Notes: a model not told the origin generated them from the sequence alone. DNA of 36,243 nucleotides from Microcoleaceae cyanobacterium MO_207.B10 (GCA_030064835.1 JASJEE010000010.1:1-36243), one strand, 5' to 3'. Positions 1 through 8,480 are shown, numbered from the stretch's first letter. Program-made: numbers and translations.

Positions 1-71
1 AGAACAAGTGTAAATATTCCTATCCTTTGGTGTCCGGATTTTACTGTAACAATCTTTATTAGATTTGGTAT
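1..71 (+). repeat. Right end of an ATACCA/TGGTAT MITE-like element
   Basis: Positions 6-73 match 14720-14787 in the same orientation with two differences seen by eye. The copy ends in TGGTAT (66-71). The full-length relative at 14643-14785 starts with ATACCA, so this looks like the right half of the same element, cut by the window edge. It lies just 3' of the substrate-binding protein gene. Confidence 0.7.
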
Positions 72-81
72 GAAAAGCTAT

Positions 82-1134
82 TTATTTGTAAGGATATTCT
101 GACTGATATGCTGCTACTCCTTTATTGACAAATTTTAAAGTAAAAGCTTCTTTATAGTTAGTATCTGGCTTAATTATTCCGGCCTCTACTACACTATCAA
201 AAAATGTTTTCCAGCGTGCATCAGTCATAGCACCAATACCCTTTCTGGCAGCATCTCCTGAAGTAATAATTCCATATTCTTTAATTTTTTCTAAGCTATA
301 AGCTAATAAATCATCTGTCATTTCTGGATTATCTTTTTTAATTAATTGATTAGCTGGTTCAGGATTTTCTAAATAACTATACCAACCTTTAATAGAAGCA
401 TCTACAAATCTCTGTACTAAATCCGGATTTTTTTCTACCATTTCTTTTGTTGTTTCTATAGTTGTAGCATAAGGCGTATAGCCAGCATCTGCTAACAACA
501 TAACCACAGGTTTAAAGCCTCCTTTTTTCTCAATTGTAAAAGGTTCGGATGTCAGATAACCTTGCTGGATTAGGTTTTTATCTACCAAGAATGGAGCTAC
601 ACTAAAGTTATAAGGACGCTTTTGTTCATCTGTATAACCATACTTGGCTTTGAGAAATTGCCAATAACCTTTATCAGACAAAGAAGATGTCAAAATTGGC
701 TTGCCTTTGAGTTTTTCTAGTGAGTCATTTCCTACCCCTGGATGAGCAATTAATACTTGAGGATCTTTTTGAAAAATAGCTGCAACTGTAATAGTTGGAA
801 TTCCTGTTTGTACAGCACTAATAGTATCTATACTAGACCCCATATAAAAATCTATTGCTCCTCCTACTAATAGCTGAGTTCCATTTACTTGAGCATTACC
901 CATTCTGATAGTAACGTCTAAACCATAATCTTCGTAAATACCTGTAGCAATTGCTTGATAAAAGCCTCCATGTTCGGCTTGAGCATACCAGTTAGTACAA
1001 AAGGTAACTTGATCGAGATTTTTGTCGCTTTTAACTACTGAACTGGAGTTATTAGCAGCACAACTTGTTAATAAAGTAGTGCTAAGAGCTAGGGTGCTAT
1101 ATTTGATAAATTGACGACGACTGATATAATTCAT
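82..1134 (-). CDS. ABC transporter substrate-binding lipoprotein, NMT1/THI5-like
   Basis: Periplasmic solute-binding component of an ABC importer (350 aa). The N-terminus has a twin-arginine-like motif (SRRQFIK, residues 5-11), a hydrophobic stretch and a lipobox ending LLTSC (cysteine 25), so it is probably exported and lipid-anchored. The mature part starts with FCTNWYAQAEHGGFY and continues through GIYEDYGLDV and a QLLVGGAIDFYMG segment, the pattern of the NMT1/THI5-like family (pyrimidine, riboflavin, nitrate/sulfonate-type ligands). The ligand cannot be told from sequence; a thiamin-pyrimidine-like or other aromatic or heterocyclic compound is one possibility. No permease or ATPase gene is adjacent in the window; they may lie to the left. 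It is divergent from the aldolase gene with about 75 bp between them, which must hold both promoters. Confidence 0.85.
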   Translation of the reverse strand: MNYISRRQFIKYSTLALSTTLLTSCAANNSSSVVKSDKNLDQVTFCTNWYAQAEHGGFYQAIATGIYEDYGLDVTIRMGNAQVNGTQLLVGGAIDFYMGSSIDTISAVQTGIPTITVAAIFQKDPQVLIAHPGVGNDSLEKLKGKPILTSSLSDKGYWQFLKAKYGYTDEQKRPYNFSVAPFLVDKNLIQQGYLTSEPFTIEKKGGFKPVVMLLADAGYTPYATTIETTKEMVEKNPDLVQRFVDASIKGWYSYLENPEPANQLIKKDNPEMTDDLLAYSLEKIKEYGIITSGDAARKGIGAMTDARWKTFFDSVVEAGIIKPDTNYKEAFTLKFVNKGVAAYQSEYPYK

Positions 1135-1209
1135 GGGTATCTATTGTTTAACTTTGATTAACTCTATAAAATCATTTTACTTTACTAAGGAATAAATCTG
1201 ATATTAATC

Positions 1210-1971
1210 ATGCAAAAAAATCAACTTAAACAAAAACTCAATAAGGGCGAAGTTGTACTCGGACCTTTTATGAATTGTGCTTACCCTGCGTTCATAGAAA
1301 TTTGTGGTATAGCAGGATTTGATTTCGCAGTTATCGACCTCGAACACGGACCTCTAAATATTCTAGTTGCAGAAGACCTTTGTCGTGCTGCTGACTGTGG
1401 AGGTATTGCACCCGTTGTCAGAGTTAGCAAGAATGATGCTGCACAAATTCAACGCGCTCTTGATATTGGTAGTGCGGGGGTACAAGTTCCACAAATAGAA
1501 ACAATAACTGATGCAGAAATAGTAGTGCAAAGTGCTAAATATAATCCCATTGGTTGCCGTGGTTTATCATTTGGAACTCGTGCGGGAGTTTACACTTCAG
1601 CAGGTAGTAATATAACCGATAAATTAAATGCAGAATCTTTAGTTGTAGTTCATGTGGAAGGTACAAAAGGCGTCGAAAATCTGAGAGAAATTGTTACAGT
1701 TCCTCATATTGATGTGATTTTTCTCGGTCCTTATGATTTATCTCAGTCTTTAGGTATTCCTGGTCAAGTAGATGATATTCGAGTAGTTGAATTAATGCAA
1801 AAATCAGTAGAAATTATTCAGAGTTCTGGTAAAGCTGTTGGTACTTTTACTAATAATTCTGAGACTGCAAAAAAATGGATTGACTGTGGAGTTCAGTATA
1901 TTGGATTAGGTATAGATGTGAGTATTTTCTTACAAGGTTGTCAAGCTTTGGTCAAAGCAGTAAGAGGTTAA
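1210..1971 (+). CDS. HpcH/HpaI family class II pyruvate aldolase
   Basis: Metal-dependent aldolase that reversibly cleaves 4-hydroxy-2-oxo acids to pyruvate plus an aldehyde; cytoplasmic, 253 aa, normal family length. Family landmarks are all present: DLEHGPLN with the probable catalytic base His46, Arg71 in VVRVSK, the VPQIET segment (93-98), metal ligand Glu150 in VVHVEG, and FLGPYDLS with metal ligand Asp176. These positions line up within one residue of the known HpaI residues (His45, Arg70, Glu149, Asp175). The natural substrate (2-dehydro-3-deoxyglucarate, 4-hydroxy-2-oxoheptanedioate or another) cannot be assigned. No strong Shine-Dalgarno sequence precedes the ATG. A degenerate heptad array starts 2 nt after the stop codon. 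Confidence 0.9.
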   Translation: MQKNQLKQKLNKGEVVLGPFMNCAYPAFIEICGIAGFDFAVIDLEHGPLNILVAEDLCRAADCGGIAPVVRVSKNDAAQIQRALDIGSAGVQVPQIETITDAEIVVQSAKYNPIGCRGLSFGTRAGVYTSAGSNITDKLNAESLVVVHVEGTKGVENLREIVTVPHIDVIFLGPYDLSQSLGIPGQVDDIRVVELMQKSVEIIQSSGKAVGTFTNNSETAKKWIDCGVQYIGLGIDVSIFLQGCQALVKAVRG

Positions 1972-1972
1972 T

Positions 1973-2021
1973 AAGGTGTTAGATTTTAGGTGCTATATTT
2001 TAGTTTTTAGGTGTGATATTT
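1973..2021 (+). repeat. Degenerate 7-bp tandem array after the aldolase stop
   Basis: Seven consecutive units can be read in a strict 7-bp register, including AAGGTGT, TAGATTT, TAGGTGC and TAGGTGT. The array begins two bases after the stop codon. The unit family is the reverse complement of the CCTACCA-type heptads found elsewhere in the window. Confidence 0.6.
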
Positions 2022-2060
2022 CAGGATAAATTATTATCACCTATATTCTCAAAAATTCAT

Positions 2061-2160
2061 ACAGCAGATTTCATTTTAGTACAGCCTTCGCGGGCAAGAT
2101 GCCCGCACTACAAACATCTGAAGGTTAATATTTGTACCTCATATACTTGGAATCTGCTGT
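2061..2160. mobile_element. MITE-like element with 12-bp terminal inverted repeats
   Basis: ACAGCAGATTTC at 2061-2072 is matched by GGAATCTGCTGT at 2149-2160 (11 of 12 paired). In between is a GCGGGCaagatGCCCGC hairpin (about 2090-2106). No open reading frame is present. CAT flanks both ends, too short to be a convincing target duplication. Confidence 0.55.
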
Positions 2161-2358
2161 CATAAGGAGTGATTTTTTTTCCGAAAAATTAAGGTATAAA
2201 GCTTTCTATTTCAAGAGACAAAAGAAAAAAAAACTTTTAGTCAATCCTGCTATTACAGAAGAGGTAATTATTAATTATTGAAGGATAATCAGTTATAAAT
2301 AAATACCAATTCTCCCAACCCCTCTGATAAAGGAAAGTGGGAGCTAAATTCCTCAAAT

Positions 2359-2377
2359 TCCCCCTTAAAAAGGGGGA
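2359..2377. repeat. CCCCCTT-AAGGGGG hairpin repeat
   Basis: TCCCCCTT (2359-2366) pairs with AAGGGGGA (2370-2377) around a 3-nt loop and is followed by TTTAGGGGGAT. Similar C-rich/G-rich stretches occur at 35886-36023. It could act as a weak terminator on either strand, but it resembles a dispersed repeat. The rest of 1972-2633 holds no gene I can support. Confidence 0.55.
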
Positions 2378-2633
2378 TTTAGGGGGATCGAAAAGTTGTG
2401 GATACATCATCAGGAACTTTTAAAAAATCCTCTAAGGAAAAATCGAATTCTTTTTTTTATAAGTATTCAACCGAACATGATATTAATCATTATTTGAGTA
2501 ATTTGATACAAAATTTACAAAATTTAATAATTTGTATACTGTTTAGCAACAGTTCTCAGAAACCTGAGCTATACTCAAAATATAAACAATATAAAACTCA
2601 AATTTTACTCTATAAAAATAGGGAGAAATATCT

Positions 2634-3299
2634 ATGGAAAAAGTCTTAGAATCAATTAATTTAGATTACGCTTTTATGTTTACCTATAAAAAGGTAAACT
2701 CAATTAGTATGGAAGGTTTTGAAGAGTTTTTTGCCGACCTTCCTCTCGATCCATACATAAAAGGTAAGTATCGTTATAGAAGACTTTCTCGTTTTATTAT
2801 CTCAGGGGAAGACTTAATAAAACAGCCTCAAGGTTGCCTTTTTCAAAGCAAAGATTATAATCCTATCGTAGGAGATATTAAAAGAGAATTTGCCGAAATA
2901 GACGACAGACTTATCGCCTTAGAGAACTTTAAAAAAATGATATTAGCCTTCTGCGATTCCGGCAAAATACATCCAGAAGCAGAAATAGGAGTACATCAAA
3001 TTAGAACTATTTGTTCCCCTAATAATTCAGGTAATCCAGCACCAGAAGGTATCCACAGTGACGGCACAGATTTTATTGGCATATTTGCAGTAAATAGACA
3101 TAATATTCAAGGCGGTGCAACTCATCTTTATACTGCGAAAAAAGAAAAGCCAGTATTTAGTAAAATTCTCAATCCTGGAGATTTATTATTGGTAAATGAC
3201 CATGAATTTTTGCACTTTACAACTCCCATTAAACCTGTGACAGAAGAGATGGGATATCGAGATGTATTTGTGTTAACTTCTCCAAGTTTAATTAATTAA
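2634..3299 (+). CDS. 2OG-Fe(II) dioxygenase of the PF10014 type
   Basis: Putative non-haem iron, 2-oxoglutarate-dependent oxygenase (221 aa, family-typical length). The PF10014 family includes free amino-acid hydroxylases such as L-isoleucine dioxygenase. The iron-binding facial triad is visible as His141-x-Asp143 in GIHSDGTDF and His194 in HEFLHFTTPI; Arg209 in GYRDVFVLT fits the 2-oxoglutarate carboxylate ligand. QGGATHLYT and NPGDLLLVND are conserved strand segments of the fold. The start is well supported: GGGAG at 2621-2625 lies 8 nt before the ATG. An upstream GTG-initiated reading frame (2398-2649) overlaps it but looks non-coding. The substrate is unknown; a free amino acid is the family expectation. 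Confidence 0.88.
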   Translation: MEKVLESINLDYAFMFTYKKVNSISMEGFEEFFADLPLDPYIKGKYRYRRLSRFIISGEDLIKQPQGCLFQSKDYNPIVGDIKREFAEIDDRLIALENFKKMILAFCDSGKIHPEAEIGVHQIRTICSPNNSGNPAPEGIHSDGTDFIGIFAVNRHNIQGGATHLYTAKKEKPVFSKILNPGDLLLVNDHEFLHFTTPIKPVTEEMGYRDVFVLTSPSLIN

Positions 3300-3369
3300 A
3301 AAAACAATAATAAATAAGCAAAAAGGATGGGTGAATATTTGCCTGCCTTTCTGCTAAACTTACCATCTA

Positions 3370-3951
3370 TTACTGTTGTTCCTCAGTCTCAAAACTAACT
3401 CCTTCATATAAAATTTCAATAGGAAAATCAAATTCAATACTTGATAATGTAATTGACTCTCCTTCTGAATATGCAGAATAAAGCCACATTTTACCCTCCC
3501 CACGTTCAAAAATTTCTACATATTTTGATTCTGAATCAACTAAAACATACTGTTGCAAACTAGAAAATTGACGATAATATTTAAACTTATCGCCGCGATC
3601 GTATTTTTCTGTACTAGGAGAAAGAATTTCAATTATTACTGTAGGATGTTCGATAAAATCACGAGATTTTAAATCATCAGCATTACAAGTAATAACTAAA
3701 TCTGGATAAAAATAACGACTATTTTTACTCTCCCGCACTTTCACATCTGACATATTTACTTGACAACCTTTTTGGCGGAGATGCGGCATTAGAGCGATAC
3801 AAAAATTAATAGCAATATTATTATGAGGAATACTTGCTCCCGTCATAGCTAAAATTTCTCCATCCACATATTCGTGGCGAAATTCCTGTTTAGATTCCCA
3901 TTCTAGGTATTTTTCAGGGGTCATTTTTTGATAATCTGCTTGAGCAATCAT
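3370..3951 (-). CDS. Uma2 family endonuclease-like protein (DUF820)
   Basis: 193-aa member of the Uma2/DUF820 family (PD-(D/E)XK nuclease fold), hugely expanded in cyanobacteria with no settled cellular role. Recognisable are the N-terminal MTPEKYLEWE followed by RHEYVDGEILAMTGAS, the central YPDLVITC strand with the acidic residue, IIEILSPSTEKYDRGDKF (E, S and K of the active-site region), and YYRQFSSLQQYVLVD followed by VEIFER. An AAGGAG ribosome binding site precedes the ATG closely. It stands alone: no toxin-antitoxin partner or methylase is adjacent. Many members of this family are associated with repeat-rich islands, as here. Confidence 0.9.
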   Translation of the reverse strand: MIAQADYQKMTPEKYLEWESKQEFRHEYVDGEILAMTGASIPHNNIAINFCIALMPHLRQKGCQVNMSDVKVRESKNSRYFYPDLVITCNADDLKSRDFIEHPTVIIEILSPSTEKYDRGDKFKYYRQFSSLQQYVLVDSESKYVEIFERGEGKMWLYSAYSEGESITLSSIEFDFPIEILYEGVSFETEEQQ

Positions 3952-4105
3952 AATTTTCTCCTTTTGAGTATTCTGATTTTAATTATAGGTTAATTTCTAG
4001 AAATAAAATTCATCGGCTAAAACCGCCACTACAATTTTTTTAACTTTAATTATATCGACATATTTATATACTTAAATTACAACTCAAAACAGCTTATATT
4101 CCTTT

Positions 4106-4285
4106 CTATACTTGCTCAATTTTTTCTCTTTGTTCCCGAATCCATGGTTTTTAAATTTCCTGTTTTTCTGGTGTTTATTGCTGATACTTTGCTTGAGTTT
4201 TGAGAAAATATTTATACAGTTTAATTGCCTGTTCAGTTATTTGAATTAAGATATTTTTAGAACATTTAATTCCTATTGCCAAAGC
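4106..4285 (-). pseudogene. Decayed ORF remnant with two in-frame stops
   Basis: One frame on the minus strand reads like real protein over 60 codons: ALAIGIKCSKNILIQ, then TEQAIKLYKYFLKTQ, then after one stop TPEKQEI, and after a second stop KPWIREQREKIEQV. Both stops lie in the same frame, so no frameshift is needed. The composition (helical, charged) is unlike the surrounding AT-rich spacer. I do not recognise the parent family. It may be an eroded host gene. Confidence 0.4.
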
Positions 4286-4372
4286 TAAAGCCTAGCTTAA
4301 ATTAAAACAAACAGAATCTCAAACATAGAATGTGTAATTAATTTTGCTTATGAACTTAGTTTCTTAAATGGA

Positions 4373-4404
4373 GCGATAGCGTACGCTTAACCGGAGGTTA
4401 TCGC
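4373..4404. repeat. Nested palindromic repeat
   Basis: GCGATA (4373-4378) and TATCGC (4399-4404) are inverted. Inside are the perfect palindrome AGCGTACGCT and the small inverted repeat AACC/GGTT. This looks like one of the cruciform-type dispersed repeats of cyanobacteria. Confidence 0.5.
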
Positions 4405-4544
4405 CACTCATCTAGCTTTTCTCTTCAAAAACTCCCCCAATAATGATTTGCCTGAAAATTTATCTTTTACTTTTTTTTATGCTACAGATATTATATACTC
4501 AATTGTACTATAAAAATCTCAATAAAAGATAAAAGGAGACAAAT

Positions 4545-4982
4545 ATGGCAGGGGTATGTAAACTGGAGATCGCAGAAACAGTCTCAGAACTGAAAGCATT
4601 GTTGAATGACCAGAAAACTGCTAGTGGCTTTCAAAAGATTCAAGCATTATATCTATTTAAAATCGGACAGGTAACAACTGTCAAAGAATTAGCTCTGACT
4701 CTGGGAGTCAACAGAATTACAGTGCAACGGTGGTTAAAACAATACCGTAGTCAAGGTCTGTCGGGATTATTGCAGGTGAAACAAAGTGGGGGTCGCAAAC
4801 CTGCTATCCCACCGGATGTACGGGTGGGTTTACAAAAACGACTGAATGACCCCCATAACGGTTTTAAAAGTTATGGAGAAATTCAACAGTGGTTGCAAGA
4901 AGAATATAATATTAATGCTTCCTACAAAGCTGTTTATGCTACTGTTAGGTATCAGTTAAAAGGTAAACTGAGCAAAAAGTAA
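4545..4982 (+). CDS. Helix-turn-helix protein, N-terminal part of an IS630-type transposase
   Basis: 145-aa DNA-binding protein. Residues about 45-70 (VKELALTLGVNRITVQRWLKQY) form a helix-turn-helix. A GGRKPAIPP linker and a second winged-helix-like part (FKSYGEIQQWLQEEYNINAS..AVYATVRYQL) follow, the layout of the first ORF of IS630/Tc1-mariner transposases. A full transposase would continue into a DDE domain; here the frame stops at KLSKK and no DDE sequence follows, so this is either a 3'-truncated transposase or a domesticated stand-alone regulator. A GGAG ribosome binding site and a good terminator just downstream suggest it is expressed as its own unit. Confidence 0.75.
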   Translation: MAGVCKLEIAETVSELKALLNDQKTASGFQKIQALYLFKIGQVTTVKELALTLGVNRITVQRWLKQYRSQGLSGLLQVKQSGGRKPAIPPDVRVGLQKRLNDPHNGFKSYGEIQQWLQEEYNINASYKAVYATVRYQLKGKLSKK

Positions 4983-4998
4983 TTCCAAGAAGTAACTT

Positions 4999-5036
4999 AG
5001 GGGTGCATCTGGGAGGCTACACCCCTTTTCTCTTTT
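4999..5036 (+). terminator. Rho-independent terminator of the HTH gene
   Basis: AGGGGTG (4999-5005) pairs with CACCCCT (5020-5026), loop about 14 nt, followed by TTTCTCTTTT. It lies 17 nt after the HTH stop codon on the same strand. Confidence 0.75.
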
Positions 5037-5076
5037 AACTAGAAAATCAGCTCAATAACTTCTCTATTGTATGAGC

Positions 5077-5111
5077 TGATAACTGATAACTGTTAACTGA
5101 TAAATGATAAC
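5077..5111. repeat. TGATAAC heptad array
   Basis: Five 7-bp units in register: TGATAAC twice, TGTTAAC, TGATAAA, TGATAAC. This is the reverse complement family of the TCAGTTA array at 26113-26154. It sits 8 nt beyond the 3' end of the hydrolase gene. Confidence 0.8.
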
Positions 5112-5119
5112 TGAAATGA

Positions 5120-6838
5120 CTAATCTTTTATTGTCTGTTTTAATGCTTGACTTAATTGCGTTTCACTCAAGGAGCGCACTAAGCTGAGGTTAAACGGTTT
5201 TTCGCTGATGGCTTTAGCATAGGATGCTTGGAGATAGGGACGATATTCAGACTGATCAGCAATATGACTTTGGAAAAATGCTAAACCTAGAGCGTTAGCA
5301 TAACCGACAACTACTTCTGGATCTGGTTGAATTAATTCTTCTATGGAAGTAAAAGCTGTTTTATTGACTGCATCGAAATTGATGTTGACATGATTAGCTC
5401 CTTCTGTTACCACCAAATATTTATCAGGAGTTGTCAACCAGGTGAAAGAATTTGCTTGTTCTAAAATGATCGGAGTGATTTTATCTTCAGTACCACTTCC
5501 CCACAAAACAGGTAGCTGAACTTGACTTAAACCAGTTTTGCCAAATAAGCTACTATTCACTGGATCGAGTACAAATAATGCCCCTATTCTATCATCTTTG
5601 AGGCTATATTTTTGCGGATTTAATTCTAATGCCCGACACTGTAACAATAGAGACACATTCAAAACTTCCATTTGCGGCCCGCAGTCTTGTTTGAGTTGAT
5701 TAAAATTAATCTCAGCACCTGCTAAAGCGAAGGCGGTATAAGCTCCAAAAGAATGACCAAATATACCTACCTTTTTCAAGTTTAACTGACCGTGGAATTG
5801 ATTTTGATTTAACTGCTCTAGTTCATTTAATAAAAATGTTACATCCAGAGGGCGATCGATAAATTCGTTGCTCTCGAACATATCTTTAGCTTTACCTGCT
5901 AAGAATTTCTGGATATATTCATAGTCACTACCAGGATGTTGAGGTAGGGCAACAGCAAATCCATAAGAAGCTAAATGTTCAGCTAAACTTTCAAAGTTTA
6001 CGCCATTTGAACCTAGTCCATGAGAGATAACAACTACGGGAATTGAGACATCTTTGGCTGACATTTCTGGAACATAAAGTTTAACGGCAAATTTCCGATT
6101 CCGTCCTTTATCTTCCAACATCATTTCTTGTTGGGAAAACTGATAACTGCCTTTTTTTCTAATATCTGCTAACCGAGAAAAATCAATTTTTTCTTCTTTT
6201 TTAGCTTCTCTTGAAGTGAGATTAGCTACAGTTTCTACGAAAGCTTTTGTATTGTTTTGTATGGCAGAGATTTTGTCAGTTACAGCAACAATTCTTTTGG
6301 TGTCTAGCCACATAGTTTCACTGGGAAAATGACGAATAAAATTGATTACTGTCAAGCCTTCTGTATCATTAGCAGCTTTTAAAAAAGCTGTTTTAATATC
6401 TTCGGAGCCATTTTCAACTGTGGAATAACTATCATCTATTGATTTAGTTTGGATTACCTGTCCTAAATTTTTGAGAAATATTTCTCCCATGTAGGAGTGG
6501 AGAAATTGAGAGATTATATGGGGAGGAAAATTGTAGCGTTCTTGGAGTATCTGGCGGTATTGTCCTTCTTCTTGAGACTCTAATAGCAGCATATAGCTAG
6601 CTAGTTCATAGTTAACTTCTCCAGTTTTGACATAGGTTTCTAAGGCTGATACAGGAATTGAAATATTTAGACCTTCGTGACCTAGAGAAATTTCTTTAGC
6701 TGCATTAACTGGTAAAGCTGTTAAAATAGCAGGAATGATGCCCAGGGTTAGAGATTTTAACCAACGGTTTAAGCCGAATGTATTTTTATTAGTATTAATT
6801 TTTTTAGTCTCTTTTGCTTGAAACTTTTGCGTACTCAT
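5120..6838 (-). CDS. Exported alpha/beta hydrolase with N-terminal DUF1400
   Basis: 572-aa predicted secreted or periplasmic hydrolase. A hydrophobic segment around residues 28-46 (LKSLTLGIIPAILTALPVNA) is a probable signal peptide behind a long basic N-tail. Residues about 50-175 match DUF1400, a cyanobacterial domain found in front of hydrolases (GLNISIPVSALETYVKTGEV). The catalytic domain has the HGLGSN oxyanion loop (273-278), the nucleophile elbow GHSFG with Ser363, an acid that may be Asp425 (FVLDPVN) or Asp452 (SGTEDKITP), and His483 in EGANHVN. Overall it resembles dienelactone-hydrolase or PAF-acetylhydrolase-like enzymes. The substrate is unknown. It is a single gene; the nearest upstream gene on this strand is over 1 kb away. 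Confidence 0.88.
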   Translation of the reverse strand: MSTQKFQAKETKKINTNKNTFGLNRWLKSLTLGIIPAILTALPVNAAKEISLGHEGLNISIPVSALETYVKTGEVNYELASYMLLLESQEEGQYRQILQERYNFPPHIISQFLHSYMGEIFLKNLGQVIQTKSIDDSYSTVENGSEDIKTAFLKAANDTEGLTVINFIRHFPSETMWLDTKRIVAVTDKISAIQNNTKAFVETVANLTSREAKKEEKIDFSRLADIRKKGSYQFSQQEMMLEDKGRNRKFAVKLYVPEMSAKDVSIPVVVISHGLGSNGVNFESLAEHLASYGFAVALPQHPGSDYEYIQKFLAGKAKDMFESNEFIDRPLDVTFLLNELEQLNQNQFHGQLNLKKVGIFGHSFGAYTAFALAGAEINFNQLKQDCGPQMEVLNVSLLLQCRALELNPQKYSLKDDRIGALFVLDPVNSSLFGKTGLSQVQLPVLWGSGTEDKITPIILEQANSFTWLTTPDKYLVVTEGANHVNINFDAVNKTAFTSIEELIQPDPEVVVGYANALGLAFFQSHIADQSEYRPYLQASYAKAISEKPFNLSLVRSLSETQLSQALKQTIKD

Positions 6839-7693
6839 TCTTGATTACTCCTAGAATTAATTAATAACTTTCAAGCTGCTAGTTTTCCTCTTTGGAAAAA
6901 TAGGCTAACCCTGTAGTTTTTGAATGTAGGTAAAATAGCTGAATCTTCCCCTATTCAATTATTGGTAAACCGGGGATATTATTCTGTATAATCAATTAAT
7001 GTCAATTGATATTTGCAGAGGAAAAAACTTTGTGTTTTTATCTAAATATTTAATTCAGAAATTACATTGTCTTTGGGAATACTATAAATTAGTATGGCAG
7101 AGTGTTAATTGATGTTTTGCATCGTCTGATACTGATTTTTTTCCCAGAAGTTAATCGAAATGAGTAGAGTATTTATTACTATAGGTGTAAATTATAGTGC
7201 GTTAATGTGTAGGTAGAGTATTAAACATTTAAATTGCATATGCTGTAAAATAAGTTTTGAATCTTATTTTTGCTGGTATTTTATGTCTTGCCTGCTGCTA
7301 CTGCTTCCAAATAACAAGCAAATTAGATGTGTTGAGCTTGTTATGAGTTGATGATTTAGGAATTATATCATATTCGGTTGCATATTTATCAACAATTATA
7401 GAAAGAATCGGGAACAGGGAATAGAAGGGAGATGGAGAGATGAAGATAGTCGGAATAATGAGGAGACTGAGGAGACAAACCAAGGCAAGATTTACAATAC
7501 ACCTCTGCGGAAATTAGAATTTAACCACGGTTTGATAATGGTTTTAGTTTAATTATCTGAGATGTTTAATAATTTTAGTTAACTGCTATAATAGATGTCT
7601 CCAATAATAAAAAATCCAACCAATTATCGTAAATAAAACATCAATTATTTGTCCCTGCTCCCTGCTCCTTCTTTTCCGAAGATGTCTAATATA
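6839..7693. other. Long intergenic region without a supported gene
   Basis: AT-rich sequence of about 850 bp. Short frames here have no ribosome binding site, no family resemblance and low-complexity composition. A partial GGGAACA-type repeat is visible near 7410. It probably contains the hydrolase promoter near 6840-7000, but no specific box is convincing. Confidence 0.5.
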
Positions 7694-7701
7694 GAAATTC
7701 C

Positions 7702-7798
7702 GGCATTGCATAATTGGGGGATGATTTTTTCAGAGAGCAGAAACCATAATCCCCGTGTCTCCCTGTCAGTCGAAATCATCCCAGTATTCAGCAACGCC
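7702..7798. mobile_element. MITE copy 1 (GGCGTTGC ends) with target duplication
   Basis: The ends pair over 26 bp with 20 matches (left begins GGCATTGCATAATTG, right as complement begins GGCGTTGCTGAATAC). Direct flanks are GAAATTCC (7694-7701) and GAAATTCT (7799-7806), an 8-bp target duplication with one change. The interior is non-coding and shares the segment GAGAGCAGAAACCATAATCC with the copy at 31525-31630. A full-length parent transposon is not in the window. Confidence 0.85.
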
Positions 7799-7840
7799 GA
7801 AATTCTCATATTGGTGAGGTAAACTCATTCGTTGGTTTGA

Positions 7841-7868
7841 GGGAACAGGGAACAGGGAACAGGGAACA
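7841..7868. repeat. GGGAACA heptad array
   Basis: Four perfect tandem copies of GGGAACA followed by GGGAA and an A-run. Shorter stretches of the same unit occur near 7410 and 26199. Confidence 0.85.
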
Positions 7869-7973
7869 GGGAAAAAAAAGATAAAAAGATAACTGTAACT
7901 GTATCTCACGAACTTGAGAAAAGCTATAGCTATCATATATGATACCTTGGTTGTCGTCACTATAAGCTTTGAT

Positions 7974-8195
7974 TCACATTTTTGATTCTGCCATTAATTT
8001 CGGCCAAACAAGTAAGAAAAATCCCATCCAAGTCAATATCGGAATCGAAACAATAACTGTTAACCAAATCATTCTAAATAACAACCAACTACTACTAATA
8101 ATAGTAGTGCCTGTCAACAGTATTGACCAAGGTTGACACCACCAAGGTTTATAATTCCAGGGATTAAATTTTTCTGATTCAACTGCGTCTTTCAT
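7974..8195 (-). CDS. Small two-helix membrane protein, DUF6737-like
   Basis: 73-aa conserved cyanobacterial protein. The N-terminus NPWNYKPWWCQPWSI is a distinctive tryptophan-rich signature I associate with the DUF6737 family, followed by two hydrophobic helices (about residues 25-45 and 47-68). No function is known. It lies 36 nt downstream of another two-helix membrane protein on the same strand, and the two may be cotranscribed. Confidence 0.75.
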   Translation of the reverse strand: MKDAVESEKFNPWNYKPWWCQPWSILLTGTTIISSSWLLFRMIWLTVIVSIPILTWMGFFLLVWPKLMAESKM

Positions 8196-8231
8196 AGAAC
8201 TTTTAGTAATACCTAAATTGATGTTTATTAA

Positions 8232-8480
8232 TTAGAATTTTTGAGAATTTAAGCGTTTAGTAATTTGTTTGATAATGCCACTAAGAATAGCACCACCCAT
8301 CAAAAGTCCAATTGCTGGAGTAAAAACTGGCTCCCATAATCTATGCCAAATATCAAGACCTAAAGCCACTCCAGAATAACGACCAATTACAGCGATCGCG
8401 AACCAAAAAAAACCTGCTATTACCAGAAATACATTTACTACTAAAAATGTATCTAACCAATTGATTAATTTATCTTTCAT
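8232..8480 (-). CDS. Small two-helix membrane protein, unknown function
   Basis: 82 aa with two hydrophobic segments (about residues 10-35 and 52-70) separated by a GLDIWHRLWEPVF loop and ending in a basic tail (KQITKRLNSQKF). This pattern is seen in conserved cyanobacterial proteins of unknown role. It precedes the DUF6737-like gene in the likely transcript. Confidence 0.65.
   Translation of the reverse strand: MKDKLINWLDTFLVVNVFLVIAGFFWFAIAVIGRYSGVALGLDIWHRLWEPVFTPAIGLLMGGAILSGIIKQITKRLNSQKF

Larger units (their letters stand above)
3952..4544. other. Gene-poor interval with decayed ORF and palindromic repeat
   Basis: This AT-rich interval of nearly 600 bp holds the decayed reading frame at 4106-4285 (minus) and the palindromic repeat at 4373-4404, described separately. 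I see nothing else that can be supported. Confidence 0.6.

Noticed and set aside
2398-2649. 83-aa GTG-initiated frame before the dioxygenase
   Set aside because: Low-complexity Lys/Asn/Ser/Tyr composition, no ribosome binding site, begins at a dispersed repeat and overlaps the well-supported start at 2634.
1210-3299. Aldolase plus 2OG dioxygenase as a biosynthetic operon
   Set aside because: The genes are over 650 bp apart with a MITE-like element and hairpin repeats between them; cotranscription is unlikely.
3370-3951. Uma2 protein as part of a defence or restriction system
   Set aside because: No methylase, helicase or partner gene is adjacent; Uma2 genes are widespread and usually solitary in cyanobacteria.
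7298-7483. 61-aa minus-strand frame
   Set aside because: Lies in AT-rich spacer with repeat fragments; no ribosome binding site or family resemblance.
7766-7960. 64-aa minus-strand frame
   Set aside because: Built from the GGGAACA heptad array and the right end of the MITE at 7702-7798; the protein is a by-product of repeat sequence.
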